Shown here piece after piece: positions 1 through 9,900 of a stretch of DNA of 54,585 bases. The number at the start of each line of letters is the position of its first letter. Positions within the stretch are counted from its first letter, which is position 1. A program made the translations under genes and the position numbers. The notes beneath the pieces were generated by a model. It ran no database searches. It had not been told where the DNA came from and worked only from the letters and a program-made list of their open reading frames with translations. This stretch comes from Nemertoderma westbladi (lineage: Eukaryota > Xenacoelomorpha > Nemertodermatida > Nemertodermatidae), in contig JAUCBJ010000939.1 in the NCBI GenBank assembly GCA_032718475.1, positions 1 to 54,585 of the forward strand, read 5' to 3'.

Positions 1-3000
1 AGTAGGCCTGCCATACAACAACTAGGTCTCAATATCAGTTGGACTACTGCTCAAATAACGGTAATAAAGTAAGTTAAAGTAACCAAGTAACCCCTAAAAT
101 TTCAGAAATTCAATTATTCTAAAATAATTGACATACCGGTATTTACAATAGGCTTATTATATTTATTTCTATAAATTTTAGGCTGAAATTATACCGGTAT
201 TCTGTAATTGATTCTAGTCTGTAATTATACTTATATATATATATTATAAGTGTAAGCTGCATACCGGTATTCTGTGACAAACCTAGTCTGTAATAATACT
301 TATATATACTATAAGCATACCAGTATTCTAATATATTGTATATATATCACGTTACATAGAGTAACGATATCGGTAATTAATTACTAGGCTAACAGTGATA
401 CTGAATTACTAAACTTGCTTTAACTGTAATATAGCAGTAGGCATTCAACTGTACAATCAAACATATCTGACACAAAACGGGCACTGTCAGATAGTCTTTT
501 GAAAGGTGTTAGAATGAGTCTTCGACTTGGACAGTGTCTTGAAAGGATAGAAGACAGAAAAGCAGCAGCAGCGGCAGCTGCAGAAGCAGAAAGAAAAGTA
601 GCAGCGGCAGAAGCGGAAAGAAAAGCGGCAGAGGCAGTGGCAGAAGCAGACTTGAGGAGACAAACCAGAAGACAGTTATTTGCCTCCTCCGATGAAGGTG
701 ATATAAGAGATCCCGAAAGTAGAGGTAATAAATCTCGTTCAAGCAGGCGTAGAAGAATGCCACACTGTCCGAAGTTACCTAATTTGCCTCCTGCGGTGAG
801 ACTAGCTAGCACAGACTTAGGTAGTACAGAACCCACAGACCAAATTATTACAGTAGAAAGACTCCCTACTATAGTAGATGAGCCTGAAATAATTAGGCCT
901 GTTCTCAAAGCCACCCCTGCGGTGATAGAGACACCTGTACTCCCAGAACCTACCTCTAAACTCCCTTTGCACAGCACGAAACTACCTGTGCCCAGTAGGA
1001 CTGTTCCCGAGTCCGAACCCATCCTGGACGCCGAGCGAGATATTAAGAATTTATTGCCCGTTGTCTCTCGCTTGCCCGCTACTACGTTGGTGACTCCCGC
1101 TTCGGCGGTCGAGTGGGTAGCTGAGGGACGACGGGAGATGGGTCTCCTGCTCGGGCAGCTGAGGGAACATTGTAAATGTTCCTCCCAGCAGGTCCGGGAG
1201 TTGGAAGGGACTGTTCAGCAGTTAAAGGGAGCAGTAAGAGAGGGTAGGTTAGCGTTGCAAGAAGTGCAGCAAAGTATCGCGTTAGAACGCGATAAGTTAG
1301 TAAATTTACAACAGGGTATACCACCACCCTCTGTAACAATGTGTCAACCTGTTAGGTCTGAAGTATTTCATGCGCAAGGTGTGGAGCCTACACGCATCTA
1401 TACTGTTAGTGTTAGTGAAGTAGAAACTCCTATAGTAAACCCTATTAAGGGTAATTATAAACCTGTTGACAGTGATATTCCCTATAGACTTGATAATAAT
1501 CCGAGAAATTTATATACCGATAACTCGATATTAAATAATACGATGGCCCAAGAAAGTTTTACGCGTCAAATGGCTAGAACCGAAGCCCGTCAAGCGGTAA
1601 AGATGGGAGAGATCGTCAAGTTCAATGGAGATGAGATGAAATGGTTACCTTTTAATGAATATTACAAAGATAACATACAGAACTCCGTGTTATCTAACGG
1701 AGAAAAACTGAGATTCCTCATCGAGTGCTTGGAGGGATCTCCCAAGTTAATGGCGTTAAAGTTTATTGGACATCCAGATGGATTAAGACAAGTTTGGGAT
1801 ACAATAAACATCAGGTATGGTAATAGGACTAACATAGCTAGGTATTTGTATGCAAAATTAATGGCGCCCCGAAAGTTTCTTAGCAGCGGGATTATAGAGT
1901 TTTCCGACGAAATTCAGGAGATCTGTAGACAGCTAGATTGGTTAGGTAAGTCTCATGAATACCAGAATTCTATGGTTGTAGGAGCCTTAGCATCAACTCT
2001 GCCAAAGGGTGGAGTAGGTACACGCTGGGACAAGACAGTGTTATATATGATGGAACAACAACAACGAGACCCTACCATGGCTGATCTCATGTCATTCTTG
2101 GATTTCGAAGTGAAATTACAGCTCATAAAGCAGTCCAGAGAGAAGACACCGGAAAACAAGGTAAGTGAGAAACCCGTCTCTAGGAGAAAGGTAATACCAG
2201 TGTGTTATACAGACGACAGCGAAAGCCAGACTTCTCAAGGAGAGGATAGCGGGAAAGACACTGAAAGATCTTATTATGTCAATAAAACGCCTAAAGAACA
2301 GGTAAGTAAATTCAAGTCTCGAACCAATGACAGGAGAGAACAGGTAAGAAAAACTCCTCCTACGTCTCCCAAGAGAATTCAGGTGAGAAAGCCCGAGGAA
2401 AGAACGAGCGTGCACCACACAGCACATGTTAAAGTAAGTAACATCAAGCCCAAATGTGTGTTGTGCGACGGGCCCCACCGTTTGAATATGTGTGATAAAT
2501 TCCTAAAGAAATCATTAAAGGATAGACGTGAAGTCATGTGGGATAAGCGGTTGTGTTATAATTGCCTCAGACGAGGACACCAACGGCGAACCTGTTACTC
2601 CGACGCAAGGTGTGCGAAGTGCGGCGCGAAACATCATATTTTGTTGCACACCGAATTCGAAAGAAACAGCCCGAGTCAGGTAAGTGAGTCCAAACTACAT
2701 GTCCAATTCAGTGATGTGAACGACACTGACCAAAGTTCTGAGATGGAAGGATTCTATACGGACGAATTCTCCGACCAAATTTCTGAAATGGAAGGATTCT
2801 ATACGGACGAATTCTCAGACGAAAACGAATCCTGTTACTTAATAAATACCGCAGTGTATCGAGCACTTACGTATGAGAAGGAAACCGACAGTGAGCTCCC
2901 CCTAACTACTTCTGACAGACAACCATCTTGGAAAGCGCCACCTTCCAATGTAGGAATCCGAGAATTTCCTGTAGTCCAGGTAAGGGTCCACGGACCTAAA

Positions 3001-4055
3001 AGGAGTTATGTAGTGAACGCCCTCCTTGACTCCGGTAGTACAGGAACATTCATCGACAAAGAACTAGCCGAATACATCTTTGCTGGACAACCCAAGTTCC
3101 GAACTAAGCTAAACATGTCAGGAATTATGCAGGTTTGGAAATCTACCGTAATAGCGGATTATTATGTAGGCGCGTTGTCCACCCCCCAGGATGAACTAGG
3201 AGAACACAGCATAAGGTCAGTAAAAATGGTAGCGATAAAGAACTTCGCGACCAGCCAAGTGGAACCTTATAACTGGGATGAGGACGATTTCACCCAGCAG
3301 CTTGAAATACCTAGATTCAACACCGATTACCCTGGAGTCCAAATACTCATCGGTCAAAATGCGCATGAAGCGCTCGAGACATTGGAGAAACGGCCTGCTC
3401 AACCGCAACCACTACAAGTCTATGCGGGAAGAACTAGAGTAGGTTGGTACTTTACTGGCCCTTCTTGTAGAACTCTTATAGAAAGATTACCAAAAGAACA
3501 GGTATATCAATTAAGTGAACGGGAAGTGGAGAGCAGTGAAGTTGACGACCCAACTGAGGGAACACCATACTCCTCAGATAATGACGACATCAACTCCAAT
3601 GTAGATCAATGGAGACATTGTCCCAAGACGATCAATCTAGCCGACATCGCCTCCAGAGGAGCAACTCCTCAAGAACTGACAGATACTCCAGACTGGTTAG
3701 GTGAACCCGACTTCCTAAGTAAAGAAGATGAATGGCCTCCCCATCTTAACCCGGCGAAGATTAGACAGGCCAAGGGAGCGGAGAAAGTAACACAACCACT
3801 CAATAGCCCAGCTGGTCGTTTATGTTTACTGGAAAGAGACCGAAAACTGTCCGGAAACTATGGAAGGCAAGATACTCTTCCCACGACCACCTCCCTAATC
3901 CAACAAATATCTAGGGACTCCATAACGTAATAACATATGGAGTGGGTGTGTGACTACATTATTTTATATTTATTTTATTATTTTATATTATGTATGTATT
4001 ATTATGTAATTTTATTATAATCGTTTTCTTTAATTTTATTTAGTAGAATGTTATT
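1..4055 (+). mobile_element. BEL/Pao-derived element, copy A (RT- and integrase-deleted)
   Basis: The segment matches 19,390-23,444 almost base for base. I saw three differences: near 1,071, at 1,615 and at 3,805. It holds a 5' leader with repeated ACCGGTAT words, one long Gag-protease reading frame, and an AT-rich 3' region. At 4,056 the match stops where a Penelope-like array begins. I found no LTR on either side, and the left edge is the window edge, so the true 5' end is unknown. The element lacks RT and integrase cores and would need enzymes in trans to move. Confidence 0.8.
514..3930 (+). CDS. BEL/Pao Gag-aspartic protease polyprotein, RT/integrase deleted (copy A)
   Basis: Start chosen at ATG 514 (MSLRLGQ); the frame is open upstream to about 430 without another ATG. 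Order along the protein: an Ala/Glu/Lys-rich coiled-coil start, a Pro-rich linker, a second coiled coil, then a Gag region of the Pao type (DUF1759-like, residues about 360-535, with KFNGDEMKW and LDWLGKS). A Cys/His cluster follows (about 645-715: CVLCDGPH, LCYNCLRRGH, CAKCGAKHH), then an aspartic protease with the DSGST motif at about 839. After the protease the frame jumps to the tail of a Pao RNase H (NLADIASRG, about 1,041) and then to the extreme C-terminus of the polyprotein (RLCLLE). The RT palm, most of RNase H and the integrase core are therefore missing without loss of frame. Inference: a non-autonomous element that can still make Gag and protease. Confidence 0.8.
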   Translation: MSLRLGQCLERIEDRKAAAAAAAEAERKVAAAEAERKAAEAVAEADLRRQTRRQLFASSDEGDIRDPESRGNKSRSSRRRRMPHCPKLPNLPPAVRLASTDLGSTEPTDQIITVERLPTIVDEPEIIRPVLKATPAVIETPVLPEPTSKLPLHSTKLPVPSRTVPESEPILDAERDIKNLLPVVSRLPATTLVTPASAVEWVAEGRREMGLLLGQLREHCKCSSQQVRELEGTVQQLKGAVREGRLALQEVQQSIALERDKLVNLQQGIPPPSVTMCQPVRSEVFHAQGVEPTRIYTVSVSEVETPIVNPIKGNYKPVDSDIPYRLDNNPRNLYTDNSILNNTMAQESFTRQMARTEARQAVKMGEIVKFNGDEMKWLPFNEYYKDNIQNSVLSNGEKLRFLIECLEGSPKLMALKFIGHPDGLRQVWDTINIRYGNRTNIARYLYAKLMAPRKFLSSGIIEFSDEIQEICRQLDWLGKSHEYQNSMVVGALASTLPKGGVGTRWDKTVLYMMEQQQRDPTMADLMSFLDFEVKLQLIKQSREKTPENKVSEKPVSRRKVIPVCYTDDSESQTSQGEDSGKDTERSYYVNKTPKEQVSKFKSRTNDRREQVRKTPPTSPKRIQVRKPEERTSVHHTAHVKVSNIKPKCVLCDGPHRLNMCDKFLKKSLKDRREVMWDKRLCYNCLRRGHQRRTCYSDARCAKCGAKHHILLHTEFERNSPSQVSESKLHVQFSDVNDTDQSSEMEGFYTDEFSDQISEMEGFYTDEFSDENESCYLINTAVYRALTYEKETDSELPLTTSDRQPSWKAPPSNVGIREFPVVQVRVHGPKRSYVVNALLDSGSTGTFIDKELAEYIFAGQPKFRTKLNMSGIMQVWKSTVIADYYVGALSTPQDELGEHSIRSVKMVAIKNFATSQVEPYNWDEDDFTQQLEIPRFNTDYPGVQILIGQNAHEALETLEKRPAQPQPLQVYAGRTRVGWYFTGPSCRTLIERLPKEQVYQLSEREVESSEVDDPTEGTPYSSDNDDINSNVDQWRHCPKTINLADIASRGATPQELTDTPDWLGEPDFLSKEDEWPPHLNPAKIRQAKGAEKVTQPLNSPAGRLCLLERDRKLSGNYGRQDTLPTTTSLIQQISRDSIT

Positions 4056-4065
4056 CTACTAAATA
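4037..4065. repeat. Short palindrome at the BEL/Penelope junction
   Basis: Two 13-bp arms (4,037-4,049 and 4,053-4,065) pair perfectly around a 3-nt spacer. The left arm is BEL sequence, also present in copy B. The right arm (from 4,056) is not in copy B and is an inverted copy of the left arm, directly followed by the truncated Penelope element. This is what a snap-back or template switch during 5'-truncated insertion would leave. Confidence 0.75.
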
Positions 4066-4068
4066 TAT

Positions 4069-6621
4069 ATAGAACCACCAATAAAAAGAGTACAATTTAA
4101 TAGTTATCAATGTGGCGTGTACGTATGTAAGTTCGGTAAAATGTGTATAGACAGTAGTGATGGTATTTACAACCTTTCATATGTAAATGACAACAATATT
4201 AATGTGTTTAGAAATAAAATGAGATCATTAGTAAATGATATTATGTCAAAAAATAATAAAGAAAGTCTAGGAAATTTGGAGAAATCCTTAAACGTTCTAG
4301 AACAGGAAAATGAAAGCATTGGAAATGTTAATGTAACAACAAATAGTAACGTAAAAGTATTTAATTTAACAGAACAAAAAATTGCTCCCGGACTTATTAA
4401 ATTATGTAGTTTGGGGCCTTCATTTGTACCACAGCCAATGAGTGTCAATTGGGACGATATACAAAGAAACTGGCAAAATTTTAAAAGAAAAGTGCTATGG
4501 AAAGCATTTTTTTATAAAGACAATATGGAAGTAATTAATATAGAATCAGCAGACAAAGTTGACAATTCATTATTTCCCCCACACATAGCATCAACACGAA
4601 ATCCACCAAAATGCAATATTCCAGCAATCGAAGTATTTCTTGACAGTATTGAGAAAGATATTTTTAAAGATACTAAGTTAAAGAAAGTAAGAGACAACAT
4701 AGATCCTCAAGAAAGAGAAGCATTAAATAAATTTAGAAAAACAAACATAAATGATAAGGAATATATTATGAGATTACAAGACAAAGGAAATTGTTTTGTA
4801 TTCATTGATAAGGAAACAGACAACAAAAAACTAAAAGAGCAAATGGAATGTGGATCATTTAAGAAAGTTGAAAAAGACCCGAGTTTTTCAATTTTAAACC
4901 AAATTACAAACTGGACTGAAAAATGGAAAGACCTGGGACTAAGCAATAAATGGGTAAATTATATTTTATTAAACTCTGAACCTACACCGGGAACAAATTA
5001 TCCAAGAATAAAACTACACAAAGAACAAGCACCTGCGCGTGTAATAACATCAGGTTGTGGTAGCGCAACAGAAAATCTTTCTCAATTTGTAGAAACATAC
5101 TGCAAAAAGATAGCTAACACATTACCACATCGGGTAAAAGATACCTCACACATGCTGGAAATAATAGACGAATTAAATTTACATGAAATTGCAGATAATG
5201 ATATATTGATTAGTTTTGATATTATTAATATGTTTCCTTCTATTGACAACAAAAACGGGATCAATATAGTTTCTAATAAATTAAAAGAAAATATACATTT
5301 GTTTGATGTACCTTCTGACTGCATTATTGAAGCATTGGAAATTTGCCTAAAAAACAACGTATCACAGTATCAAAATGAGTTTTGGATACAAACAGACGGC
5401 ACTGCAATGGGACCCAAAAATTCTTGTTCTTACGCTGACATAGTGGCAGGAGATATTGATATAAAAGTAATTAACAAGAAAAAAAGATACCCTGAATTAA
5501 GATGTTGGTTTAGATACAGAGACGATATATTCTCCATATGGCGTGGTTCAAAAAGGCGTCTATTCGAATTCTTTAAGCTATTAAATACATTGGATCCAAA
5601 ACTTAAGTTTACACTGGATATAGGTGCTAAATGGTTACACTTTTTAGATCTAAACATAACAATTGAAAATAATCAGTTAACAACATCAGTGTATAGTAAA
5701 CCTACAGATTCACATATATATTTAAATAGTAAATCTGCCCACCCTAAATGCCAAATCAACGGAATTCCTAAAGGAGTTGCCTTAAGGTTGAAAAGAATTA
5801 ACACAAAAGATAAAGACTACGTGACTCAAGGTAACGTGTACAAGAACCACCTAATTAAGTATGGACATAATGCAGATCATGTAAATACAGTCTTTGAAGA
5901 AGTTAGGAACATGCAAAGATCGGAAGCAAGAAATTATAAAGGAAAATACAAAAGTATTAAAAATCCAACAGTTTTAGTAACAACGTATAACCCAATGGCT
6001 CCAAATTTTAAAAGACTTATCAGTAAACATTATGGTATATTAGAGTCAAACGAAATGGCAAGGAAAATACTACCTCAAAACGAAATAATTGTTGCATATA
6101 AAAGAAACCCAAACCTAAAAGAACTTCTAGCACCATCCAATCCATACAAACAATTATCATGCATTGATAATCCTGGTTGTTACAATTGTAGCGCTAAAAA
6201 GTGTGACTGTTGTGAAAATTACTTAATTGAAACCAACCATTTCAAATGTGTAGCTACAGGCAAGACTTTTAAAATAAACAAACGACTAAACTGTTACTCG
6301 GAAAATATAGTATATTTAGCTATCTGCATAGAATGCAATTTACAGGGTGTTGGCTCAACAATCAATTTCAAGAAGAGGCTTGGAAATTATAAATCTCATA
6401 TAAAAAAAGGTGTGAAAAGTTGCAATATCGGCGTGCATTTCATCGAAAAACACAACAAATCCTCCAAAAACTTGAAATTTATTTTGATCGATCAATTACC
6501 AGGAAGGGACAACTGCGTAGAAACAATAAAGAAACTTAGAAAATCAGAACGATTTTGGATTGGTATGCTGCTCACTAATCTAAAGGGCTTGAACTCCTTC
6601 CATGACTACATTCAACAATAA
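4069..6621 (+). pseudogene. 5'-truncated PLE protein: protease remnant, RT and GIY-YIG endonuclease
   Basis: The frame is open from the junction to the stop at 6,621 but has no native start. It opens at the end of the Ulp1-like domain (NSYQCGVYVCKF, with the presumed catalytic Cys) and continues through a complete RT: motif A ISFDIINMFPSID, motif B TAMGPKNSCSYAD, motif C FRYRDDIF. The C-terminal part has a Cys cluster (CYNCSAKKCDCC) and a GIY-YIG-type endonuclease in which the second motif reads GVGST. Compared with copy 2 it keeps the Cys in the cluster that copy 2 has changed to Tyr, and the Trp before HFLDLN. Confidence 0.85.
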
Positions 6622-6712
6622 AAACTTTATTATATTAAGTATATGTTACCTTAACAACAAACTAAGAATTACGATATTCTATGTAAACAAATTCAAATAA
6701 GAATAATAAAAA

Positions 6713-6757
6713 ATAGATTTGATAAAGGCTATGCAATATAGCCGAAATATCATCTGT
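6713..6757 (+). ncRNA. Hammerhead-like fold in PLE 3' region (vestigial), copy 1
   Basis: Stem I ATAGAT/ATCTGT (6,713-6,718 with 6,752-6,757, one G-U pair), stem II GGCTAT/ATAGCC with a 5-nt loop, then GAAA, a 4-nt palindrome ATAT in place of stem III, and C at the cleavage position (6,751). This is the layout of the small type I hammerheads known from Penelope elements. The CUGAUGA core is altered to UUGAUAA plus one extra A, so positions 3 and 8 are U and A instead of C and G. Activity is doubtful. Confidence 0.5.
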
Positions 6758-6915
6758 AGAATAAAAACATCACTTTTCTTAAATACAAACAGTAGCATTT
6801 ATTTCATTTGTCTTCATAATTACTAAATTTACAAATGCTGGGCAGTGCATATTATTCATATGTTATAAATATTATCTTCATTTATACACTGTTCCCTTTG
6901 AAGCTGTTTTGTATT

Positions 6916-9900
6916 ATGGACCAAAGTTTATGTTCCGTTCAGAAAGAATTATTACATTGTAGTGAGAAGTACGCACGATATAAACACCATGTTGAGTACC
7001 TAAGACATCACCAACGATGTGGAAGTATACCACTTGGTTTAAAAGTAAAATTTCATTGCGGCGCAACTGATAACATTTTATGTACAAAAGTCAATTCATC
7101 TTTAAAGAAATGTTCAAAAAAATTAATTAGTATTTTTTTGAACCACAATAAGAGAAACATGGATCAGCTAAAGGCAAAACAAAACCAGATATTAAACAAG
7201 GTAACGAACAATGAAGACCGTATGGAACTAGAAAATAAATTAACTAAGCGTGTTACAAACCTTTCCAAGTATTATTCCAAAAGAGAAATAAATAAATACA
7301 AACGCGATGGTCTATGTCTGCATTCAGAAGCAAAACTTCAACAACAAGATATTAGTGAGCAACTAAACGGGAAAAATATTAGTGTGCCTGTACATGTACA
7401 AGATAACAATATAAATATTAACGAGGACAACATACTTGAACTATCAGGAATATTGGACTCGGGCAATAACATAAAAAATCAATATGAAGAGAGTGACAGC
7501 ATAATAGAATTATCTGGAATATCAGACTCAGGCGAAAACAAAATAAATCAACATGAAGACAGCAACAGCATAATTGAATTGTCATACAACATAGAAAATC
7601 AAAATAAAGACAGCATGATTATATTATCTGAAAGTGTACTGTTTAAAGGTGATGCAGATAGTAATTGTAAAAGCACTATTGCGGAAATACCTATTTACGA
7701 AACGGATATTGACAGTTTAAAAGAGGAGGGATGGTTAACTGACAATATTGTGGAAAGTTTGCTTAGATATTGGTGCGATTGCAACACGAAAACTTTGAAC
7801 AGAACATTCAACACACATTTTTTTGAAATATTAAACTCTGAACGTGGGGGATACAATGCCATAAAACAATGGACTTCAAAAATAAACATATTCAATTACG
7901 ATGGTTTGTACTTCCCGGTCCTTATGAATGGTAACCATTGGGTTTTAGTAATATTTAAACCGAAATCACGAAAAATATTTTACTTAGATTCTATGGGTGG
8001 ACAAAATATAAAGATTATAAACAGCTTAAAATATTGGATTAAAAAAGAGGCATTGAAAAACAACATTTTGGACATCGAAATTATAATAGAACCACCAATA
8101 AAAAGAGTACAATTTAATAGTTATCAATGTGGCGTGTACGTATGTAAGTTCGGTAAAATGTGTATAGACAGTAGTGATGGTATTTACAACTTTTCATATG
8201 TAAATGACAACAATATTAATGTGTTTAGAAATAAAATGAGATCATTAGTAAATGATATTATGTCAAAAAATAATAAAGAAAGTCTAGGAAATTTGGAGAA
8301 ATCCTTAAATGTTCTAGAACAGGAAAATGAAAGCATTGGAAATGTTAATGTAACAACAAATAGTAACGTAAAAGTATTTAATTTAACAGAACAAAAAATT
8401 GCTCCCGGACTTATTAAATTATGTAGTTTGGGGCCTTCATTTGTACCACAGCCAATGAGTGTCAATTGGGACGATATACAAAGAAACTGGCAAAATTTTA
8501 AAAGAAAAGTGCTATGGAAAGCATTTTTTTATAAAGACAATATGGAAGTAATTAATATAGAATCAGCAGACAAAGTTGACAATTCATTATTTCCACCACA
8601 CATAGCATCAACACGAAATCCACCAAAATGCAATATTCCAGCAATCGAAGTATTTCTTGACAGTATTGAGAAAGATATTTTTAAAGATACTAAGTTAAAG
8701 AAAGTAAGAGACAACATAGATCCTCAAGAAAGAGAAGCATTAAATAAATTTAGAAAAACAAACATAAATGATAAGGAATATATTATGAGATTACAAGACA
8801 AAGGAAATTCTTTTGTATTCATTGATAAGGAAACAGACAACAAAAAACTAAAAGAGCAAATGGAATGTGGATCATTTAAGAAAGTTGAAAAAGACCCGAG
8901 TTTTTCAATTTTAAACCAAATTACAAACTGGACTGAAAAATGGAAAGACCTGGGACTAAGCAATAAATGGGTAAATTATATTTTATTAAACTCTGAACCT
9001 ACACCGGGAACAAATTATCCAAGAATAAAACTACACAAAGAACAAGCACCTGCGCGTGTAATAACATCAGGTTGTGGTAGCGCAACAGAAAATCTTTCTC
9101 AATTTGTAGAAACATACTGCAAAAAGATAGCTAACACATTACCACATCGGGTAAAAGATACCTCACACATGCTGGAAATAATAGACGAATTAAATTTACA
9201 TGAAATTGCAGATAATGATATATTGATTAGTTTTGATATTATTAATATGTTTCCTTCTATTGACAACAAAAACGGGATCAATATAGTTTCTAATAAATTA
9301 AAAGAAAATATACATTTGTTTGATGTACCTTCTGACTGCATTATTGAAGCATTGGAAATTTGCCTAAAAAACAACGTATCACAGTATCAAAATGAGTTTT
9401 GGATACAAACAGACGGCACTGCAATGGGACCCAAAAATTCTTGTTCTTACGCTGACATAGTGGCAGGAGATATTGATATAAAAGTAATTAACAAGAAAAA
9501 AAGATACCCTGAATTAAGATGTTGGTTTAGATACAGAGACGATATATTCTCCATATGGCGTGGTTCAAAAAGGCGTCTATTCGAATTCTTTAAGCTATTA
9601 AATACATTGGATCCAAAACTTAAGTTTACACTGGATATAGGTGCTAAATCGTTACACTTTTTAGATCTAAACATAACAATTGAAAATAATCAGTTAACAA
9701 CATCAGTGTATAGTAAACCTACAGATTCACATATATATTTAAATAGTAAATCTGCCCACCCTAAATGCCAAATCAACGGAATTCCTAAAGGAGTTGCCTT
9801 AAGGTTGAAAAGAATTAACACAAAAGATAAAGACTACGTGACTCAAGGTAACGTGTACAAGAACCACCTAATTAAGTGTGGACATAATGCAGATCATGTA

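Larger units (their letters stand above)
4068..6817 (+). mobile_element. Penelope-like element, copy 1 (5'-truncated)
   Basis: Matches the last 2.75 kb of the full unit at 6,818-10,834 with few substitutions. The first 1.27 kb is missing, so it starts inside the cysteine protease domain. The 3' end (TCTTCAT at 6,811-6,817) joins the next unit directly, head to tail. Tandem arrangement with a 5'-truncated first unit is typical of Penelope elements. Confidence 0.85.

Noticed and set aside
420-1022. 200-codon minus-strand frame (also at 19,809-20,411)
   Set aside because: Shadow of the Ala/Glu-rich start of the Gag frame; composition is a simple complement.
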